The notes under the pieces were generated by a model. The model had not been told where the DNA came from, searched no databases, and saw only the letters and a list, made by a program, of their open reading frames with translations. From Parapristionchus giblindavisi (taxonomy: Eukaryota; Nematoda; Chromadorea; Rhabditida; Diplogasteridae), in NCBI GenBank assembly GCA_943737045.1, contig CALSFV010000266.1, positions 310,001 to 374,000 on the forward strand: 64,000 bases of DNA, read 5' to 3'. Positions 57,850 through 64,000 of the stretch are shown here, piece by piece (position 1 is the first letter of the stretch; each line of letters begins with the position of its first letter). The position numbers and the translations under genes are program-made.

Positions 57850-58164
57850 AAGGAATTAGTTGTGTAGTGGCAGAGAAGAATATTATGAATACCGGCACTA
57901 CTAGCAAGCTGATCGGAAGGCCAAGCTGCAAAATACAAAATGTATTCATGGTCCCATAGTTAGTAACCAAACGGACATGGCTTTTTTATTTAAAAAATAA
58001 AACATTGCGAGTTTACTTCAAAATAAAAGTACGAATGATTCAAATATGTACGTACGTACTGTACGTGCCAAATCCTGAACCAGAGTCATGCTCCGCAACC
58101 GCTCACAAGAAACATGGTCGAGCACGGTGTAGCCCACAACTATACACGCCTTTATAATATGCAC

Positions 58165-58555
58165 CAAATATTGGATACAACGGAAAAATTAGTAGCATTG
58201 CACACGTTAGTTCAGCCTCTGTAATAGCGGGGCAACAAGGGAGGAAGGGCGAATCTCGTTTTCTTGAGTTGGATTACATATAAAGAGGGCGAGGCGGATG
58301 CCAGGCGGGTTTGGGCTGCATTAGAGAGGGTGTGCGTGCGAGATGGCATCCAATGATTCTGTCAGTAGCACTCTCCGCCGCGCTACCAAACCTGTCTGAG
58401 GTGCGCCGCTCTCACTAATGAACTATGGTCTCATTATTATGAAAACACACCAAACCGCACACCACAGTGTTGGTAAAGTCGCCTCAGCATCTCTGTTGCC
58501 CCGCTATTCCCATCTCTCTAGCATTTTGAACTAACGTGTGCATTCAACGCTCCAT
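58165..58555. mobile_element. Imperfect inverted repeat (MITE-like)
   Basis: GCACACGTTAGTTCAGCCTC ... TAGCGGGGCAACAAGGGAGG versus TTGCCCCGCTATTCCCATCT ... TTTTGAACTAACGTGTGCAT. A loop of about 250 bp with no ORF. Confidence 0.6.
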
Positions 58556-58677
58556 TTTTCCTTGAACCACGGCTAATCGATTCATTTATGCTTTATTCAG
58601 TGCCCAGCTCTCACAACCATATACTACCGCAGGTAATATACACCCATTGAATACTCTACGCTTATGTGCCATTGGGA

Positions 58678-58760
58678 TACCCTTATTAAGAGAGATGGCC
58701 GTTAAGACCCTTATTAAGAGAGATGGCCGTTAAGACTTATTAAGAGAGATGGCCGTTAAG
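58678..58760. repeat. 28-bp tandem repeat at palindrome edge
   Basis: Three copies of CCTTATTAAGAGAGATGGCC + GTTAAGA, the last slightly shorter, directly at the left end of the palindromic element. Confidence 0.85.
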
Positions 58761-60618
58761 GGTCCATACTTGGGTGTTAGTAGTGTCATCGGCCCTTATT
58801 ACACAAAAAAAGCAGAAATTTACTGTTTGTGCCCTCAGGCTATTAGAAAAATTAATTAATAATAAAAAAACGTTTAAAAATCATAATTTTTCAAATTGTT
58901 GAGATGAAGTCTAAATACCATTTGCGATGCGCTAAGGGTGCAAAGTGCTTGCTAATTCACTATTAGCATCGAATGTGCGTTGATTCCTAAACCACTTTTT
59001 TAACTCAAAATTTTGGTTTTTTTCGGACAAATCATCGCTTGTTGTAACCGCTGACAAACATTTCCGACCAAGTATTATAGCCTAAGCAATTCTGCGTCGA
59101 TTTCACTTAAAACTATGTTCTTCCCGTTAGACCATTTTGGCGAATTTTTCGCTCGAACTTCCGTCATCGATGGTTTTCCTGAACAAAAGCTGTATTTTCC
59201 AAACGATTGGGGAGGAATTGTGGTCAACACAAAGTTTCAGGTGAGACCAGTAAAATGACACAACAAGCCCATCACTTGGATCAATTTGAAAATTTCGATT
59301 TTCATGACCCCGGGGGTCATGGTCCAAAAATTTCGAAATTTCTCAAGTTTGAAATGTTTTCATGTGGCTTATTGTGAAGTACTAATTATGTGAATAATAT
59401 TCTGCCAATGCTCAATGGCTGATCTCTCCTTTCAACTATTTTTCGAAAATTTTCGCGCTGAAAGTGTGCGAAAAATCGGAATTGTGTTTGAATCAGTTTG
59501 CAACTTGCTTTCTGTAACATTCTGTCATAGTACTTTGCAATGTACATATATCAAAATCGTTATTTATGGAAAATTCATTTTTTTTGCCATTCAATTCATT
59601 CATTCATTCTTTCATTCCATTCATATGAAATCGATTTTTCAAAAGTGAGCCGAATGCCGGGATTTCAGTTCTACTATGTTTACTCATCATGAAACTTCAC
59701 ATTGTCATTGCCATTTGCTCATTGTCGCAGCATTCGAGTCGACAAACTGCAATATTTCAAAAAATTTCCGAAAAAGTAGGCACTCAAATTGAATTTTTTG
59801 AATTTTCGAAATTAAACGATTTTCATATTGATTATGTACATTGTAAAGTACTATGACAGAATGTTACAGAAAGCAAGTTGGAAACTGATTCAAACACAAT
59901 TCTGATTTTTGCACTCAAACAGAATTAAAATTTTCGAAAAATTGGTTGAAAGGAGAGATCAGCCATTGAGCATTGGCTGAATATTATTCACATCATTAGT
60001 ACTTCACAATAAGCCCTATAAATGAAAACATTTCAAACTTGAGAATTTTTGAAATTTTCGGACCATGACCGGGTCATGAAAATCGAAATTTTCAACTTGA
60101 TCTAGGTGATGGGCTTCTTGTGCCATATTACTCGTCTCACCTCGAAACTTTGTGTGGACCATAATTCCGCACCAATCGTTTCTAAAATACAGCATTAATT
60201 CGGGAAAACCATCGTTGACGGAGATTCGAGCGAAAAATTCGACAAAATGGTCGATCGGGAAGAACCCAGTTTTAAGTTAAATCAATGCAGAATTGCTTAG
60301 GCTACAATACCTAGTCGGAAATTTTGGGAGCAATCTACAACAAGCGATGATTTGTCCGAAAAAAACAAAATTTAGAGTAAAAAAGTGGTTTAGGAATCAA
60401 CGGACATTCGATGCTAATAGTGAATTAGCAAGGTCTGTGCACCTTAGATGCATTGCAAATGATATTTAGACTCTATCTCAACAATTTGATAAATTATGAT
60501 TTTTAAACGTTTTCGCACTTAAATTAATTTTTCTAATAGCCTGAGGGCACAAACAGGAAATTTCAGCTGTTTTGTGTAATAAGGGCCGATGACACTCCTA
60601 ACACCCAAGTATGGACCC
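58760..60618. mobile_element. 1.86-kb palindromic element
   Basis: Ends GGGTCCATACTTGGGTGTTA and TAACACCCAAGTATGGACCC; the arms run about 900 bp each to a centre near 59690, sharing CATCGGCCCTTATTACACAA, CAACAATTTGA, GCTGATCTCTCCTTTCAA and others with moderate divergence. No transposase. Target duplication unclear. Confidence 0.85.
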
Positions 60619-60675
60619 CCAGTTCTCATTGCTAGCGCACGTGTCCAGGGGGTGGTTGAATATGATCGAGTCTTA

Positions 60676-60784
60676 TGCACTGTTACATTTGCCTTACGTG
60701 CCTACGCCGTAACCCCCTCCGCCGCGTGTCCGACGCAACGGAGGGGGTTACGGCGTAGGCACGTAAGGCAAATGTAACAGTGCA
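60676..60784. mobile_element. 109-bp MITE with 46-bp perfect arms, TTA target site
   Basis: Arms from TGCACTGTTACATTTGCC inward are perfectly complementary over 46 bp around a 17-bp loop; TTA on both sides (60673-60675, 60785-60787), as for PIF/Harbinger elements. Confidence 0.9.
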
Positions 60785-61199
60785 TTAGGGAACATGCCTC
60801 TTAACCATGAATGCCCTATGTTTGTGAAATGCCAAAAAACCCACTTGAATCCGACGCCCAATTTCCCCATCCTCTTTCCCCGTTGTGTTGATTGATGCAC
60901 CCAAGTACCTTATCAACCAGCTTGACTTCCCTTCCTGCCACAGTAACTATTCAAGGAATAAGCTTGGAAATCACCCCTATTGTTTTATCCCCGTTTACCA
61001 GTTCAACCTTTCTTAATTCCGTCTCAAGTTTCCCTTTTACGAAAAGAACTGCTGTAAAATGTCTCGGTGATAAACAATCCCCCTGTCTATAACCCCTTTA
61101 CCGACCTTTATTTCCACTTCTTTCCCATTCACAACCACCACATTTTTGCTACCCTGAGTCAGCCCAGCCAGAAAAAAGTCACTTCTACAGATGCAATAT

Positions 61200-61470
61200 T
61201 GTGCGTATAAAATGTACTTGCATAAGAAAATGACAAACGGTGCTAACGAACGGAAGTCACAATCGAGAGACGGGTGAGAAGTAGCTTTCTACATCTCGCC
61301 CCGCCTCTCGATTGTCTCTCCGCTGCCTCTATCTAACCCGGCTGATCTTCGCCGCGCGCTATATCATATATAAAAGAGATCGGCATAGTTTCTGAACCAT
61401 GCAAAGCAAGAAAGTCTCTTCTACAAATAAAACAAGTGATTTTTATACGCTCAATACCCACTAATTCCAC
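61200..61470 (+). repeat. LTR-like dispersed repeat
   Basis: TGTGCGTATAAAATGTACTT start, a TATATAAAAGAG box at about 61370, AATAAAACAAGTG near 61424 and an end near TATACGCTCAATACC. Resembles 3500-3721 and 63683-63905 at both ends. Confidence 0.45.
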
Positions 61471-61479
61471 TGCTCTGAA

Positions 61480-61812
61480 CACACTGTCAAAGGCTTAGAT
61501 ATATCAACGAAAAGGTGATAAAAACACAAAAAAAACACCTAAACAACATAACATAATTTTTAAAAATAAAAAAAAATTAAAACGAATATTGCATAAGTAT
61601 TCGTTTTAATATTTTTTTAAATTTAAATGTTTTGTAGAATCACAAGTGAACCTGCACAAATAGAATGAATAACGCATCTCGTTGAACTTTCCTCGATCTG
61701 CTATTTTTGGCAGTCTGAAAATAATAATTATCGCATGAATTGAGAATTTAATCGAACGATTCGAAATGAGGTTAATTTGAAATAAGTCACTCACAGTCAT
61801 AAGTCATCTTAC
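61480..61812. other. AT-rich spacer
   Basis: No gene recognised. A short inverted repeat AAAACGAATATTGCATAAGT / ATTCGTTTTAATA lies near 61575-61615. Confidence 0.4.
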
Positions 61813-63515
61813 TAGGGAATGGTTTCTTTGATGGTTTAAATTACGGGGAGTGACCTACATAGCAATATTCAGCATGGTCGACTTAGTGTTAGTAAGAATC
61901 AACTTTTAAAAGTAGTCATTGATCGATTTTTTAAACGAAACCCGTCGCATATCCGCCGCACGAAAGACAGCCAAAAAGATGCATTTTTTTTCTTTTTTCA
62001 ATTTTTGAACACGAGTTCGATTTTTTTTCATGTCTGCATTGTAATTCAAGCAAAAAATGCTGTTTCAGTGGAAATCAAGTCCAAAAAATCCTTTTTTTGG
62101 ATTTCTTTCGTGCGACGGATATGCGACGGGTTTCCATAAAAAATCGATCAATGGCAACTTTTTTTCTAAGTCGACCATATATGGCTATGTATGTACAGTG
62201 TAGCCTAAAAGTCATGGGACACTTTTTCATTTTTTTATAACTTTTGATCCGGGAAAGCAATCAAGCTGATCTTTTCAGTTAATGTACAGAATTTATTAAG
62301 GAATACAACAATGATGTGTTGGTGATATTACATTAGTTCATTATTGCGTAGTGATGACGCAATCGAATTACACTTTTTTGAAAAATTACATTTCTTTGGT
62401 GAAAAGCCCAGTTCCTCTGAAACATTGTGAGAGTGGAGAACCCCAGTATTGCTGCACAGTCAAACAATCCGGAATGGCTCCGACTTCGATTTCAAGCTGT
62501 AGCAGGGTTGCAACTTTGACCTCCAAAATTTATAACTCAGCTTCTAGATGTGCTAACGACCCGTTCTAAGTGCTAAAATGACGCTAGCGACGAGTAATGT
62601 TTATCCCCAGATTACGGTAGTCATAGCTCGTCATTTGCCCTCAGGGCATAAATTATTTTTTTTTGTAGGGAGGACCGATTTTGAGACCCTACCGTTCAGA
62701 GGACAGATCTTCTAAAATTATGGTTCCTGGGCAAGCAGCTTTGCAATGCATCATATATGTATTTCCCTTATTTTGGTTTAATTCCGATTCCTTTCAGACC
62801 CGTCGCAAAAGTTATGCTGAGGTCTACTCGGTGCGCGCTCTTGCTCTTTCTCTCGTACTGCTCTCTCCACTGGGAATCTATTGATGAAATCTCTTAGTTT
62901 CAAAGTACCAATGCATGTTAGAGATGCTCACAAAAGTTTTTACACTATTGCTGAACTTTGATCTTTGATCTTTGTACTTTGATCTTTACTTGCTGAAACC
63001 GAGTAGACCTCAGCAGAACGTTTGCTGCGGGTCTGAAAGGAATCGGAACTTAACCAAATTAAGGGAAATACTTATTTGATACATTACAAAGCTGTCTGCC
63101 CAGGAACCATAATTTTAGAAGATCTGTCCTCTGAACGGTAGGGTCTCAAAATCGGTCCTCCCTACAAAAAAAATATTTTATGCCCTGAGGGCAAATGACG
63201 AGCTATGACTACCGTAATCTGGGGATAAACATTACTCGCCGCTAGCGTCATTTTAGCACTTAGAACGGGTCGTTAGCACATCTAGAAGCTGGGTTATAAA
63301 TTTTGGAGGTCAAAGTTGCAACCCTGCTACAGCTTGAAATCGAAGTCGGAGCCATTCCGGATTGTTTGACTGTGCAGCCCTACTGGGGTTCTCCACTCTC
63401 ACAATGTTTCAGAAGAACAGGGCCTTTCACCAAAGAAATGTAATTTTTAAAAAAAGTGTAATTCAATTGCGTCATCACTACGTAATTTCAACCATCAAAG
63501 AAACCATTCCCTAGT
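61813..63515. mobile_element. Nested foldback elements
   Basis: The outer pair CTAGGGAATGGTTTCTTTGA / TCAAAGAAACCATTCCCTAG (61813-61845, 63483-63515) encloses a foldback at about 61880-62180 (GACCCGTCGCATATCC-type arms: AACCCGTCGCATATCCGCCG versus CGGATATGCGACGGGTTT) and a large palindrome 62345-63485 with arms of about 540 bp (ATTGCGTAGTGATGACGCAA; GGAATGGCTCCGACTTCGAT). GATCTTTGATC-type sequence sits at the centre near 62955-62990. No transposase. Confidence 0.8.
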
Positions 63516-63682
63516 GAGTAGATCTTAAGTGAACCACAAACGAATTATCATTTGACAAAATGCTATAAAACACTTTAAATAGACTCCAGTTTCACCTGTG
63601 GTTCACTTTCAAATATCAATTTCTAATTTCATGTTTTTGAAAAGCCAATGAATGTGGTGGCTATAATTGCACATTGCATAAT

Positions 63683-63905
63683 TGTCCGTATAATATGTAC
63701 TTGCATAATTGCATTGCTACTGCTGCTAATTGTAAACAGAGGAGGAACTATCGATTAACTCCCCAACCTTTCCTCGTTTCCTTCCTCGCTCTCTCTGATC
63801 TACCTACTCTCTCACCGGTGCTCTCTCTCTCTCTCTAAACATAGAAATTCATTGTGGCAGTGGTTGGCTACTCTCGTATCAAATAAACAAGTGTATTTTA
63901 TACGG
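63683..63905 (+). repeat. LTR-like dispersed repeat, second copy
   Basis: Close match to 3500-3721 (GCTACTGCTGCTAA, GAACTATCGATTAACTCCCC, CAGTGGTTGGCTACTCTCGT, AAATAAACAAGTGTATTTTA). Confidence 0.55.
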
Positions 63906-64000
63906 TCAGTACTAGAGGTGACGAAACGAAACGGATAGCGGAATTTCGGTTGAGATAATTTGATTATCTCTCCCAGCCGAAACTCGAGATATGCTAATCA
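63906..64000. other. Window end, no gene recognised
   Basis: A small inverted repeat (TTTCGGTTGAGATAATTTGA ... TTATCTCTCCCAGCCGAAA) is cut by the window edge. Confidence 0.4.

Larger units (their letters stand above)
58580..61190 (-). pseudogene. Decayed RTE-type LINE, interrupted
   Basis: At about 61085-60900 (minus) I read a QGDCLSPRHFTAVLFVKGKL-type stretch followed by VELVNGDKTIGVIS, matching RT motif 5 and the following region of RTE elements. At about 58660-58580 is KRRVFNGCILPAVVYGCESW ALNKA, then a stop and RLAVVQGKMER. A 1.86-kb palindrome (58760-60618) and a 109-bp MITE (60676-60784) separate these parts. Inactive. Confidence 0.65.

Noticed and set aside
50465..64000. Search for carbamoyl-phosphate synthetase exons upstream of copy C
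   Set aside because: Only retroposons, transposons and spacer were found; no CPSase motif was seen in any frame I examined.

Overview
This window looks like nuclear DNA from a rhabditid- or diplogastrid-type nematode. The best single clue is a complete three-exon gene for a small major-sperm-protein (MSP) domain protein (class P type, 108 codons, 5000-5430, minus). MSP-domain sperm proteins of this kind are a nematode speciality. Short introns, tRNA-Gly(UCC) genes and a dense load of small inverted-repeat transposons fit. I cannot name the species.

Layout. 0.2-2.75 kb: minus-strand 3' part of a multi-PLAT-domain gene, split by a TA-flanked inverted-repeat element inside a coding exon. 2.8-4.9 kb: repeats. 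5.0-5.6 kb: MSP-domain gene with a GATA-like repeat upstream. 6.4-11.65 kb: a 54-bp satellite with higher-order structure. 11.65-16.6 kb: transposon debris (a Tc1/mariner relic, a LINE fragment, a tRNA-Gly). 16.6-48.6 kb: the main feature, four head-to-tail partial copies (called A1, B2, A2 and C here), all minus strand, of the dihydroorotase-aspartate transcarbamylase (DHO-ATC) half of the pyrimidine-synthesis gene CAD. No carbamoyl-phosphate synthetase exon is visible. 48.6-64 kb: mobile DNA, including a LINE with a long reverse-transcriptase ORF, a hAT-like element, a mariner split by a hAT-like MITE and by a fresh LTR element, RTE-type LINE debris, and several long palindromes.

How the parts relate. 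In the CAD array every copy carries a different lesion: missing exons, 4-, 5-, 8- and 19-bp indels, a transposon inside an exon, active-site changes. No copy holds all dihydroorotase metal-ligand exons plus an intact ATC. The copies lie in one orientation in the order C-A2-B2-A1 along the direction of transcription, so exon mosaics are conceivable but untested. A1 versus A2 gives 'empty versus filled' site comparisons that fix the ends and target-site duplications of four transposon insertions. Two themes run through the window. First, tRNA genes and tRNA-like bodies are followed by a common tail close to TTTTGCYGATTTTT, and several lie in inverted-repeat elements. Second, (GATCAAA)n / CAAACTACAAAGATC-type low-complexity sequence fills introns of both multi-exon genes. 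Exon limits were read by eye from splice sites and reading frame; none is confirmed by transcript data.
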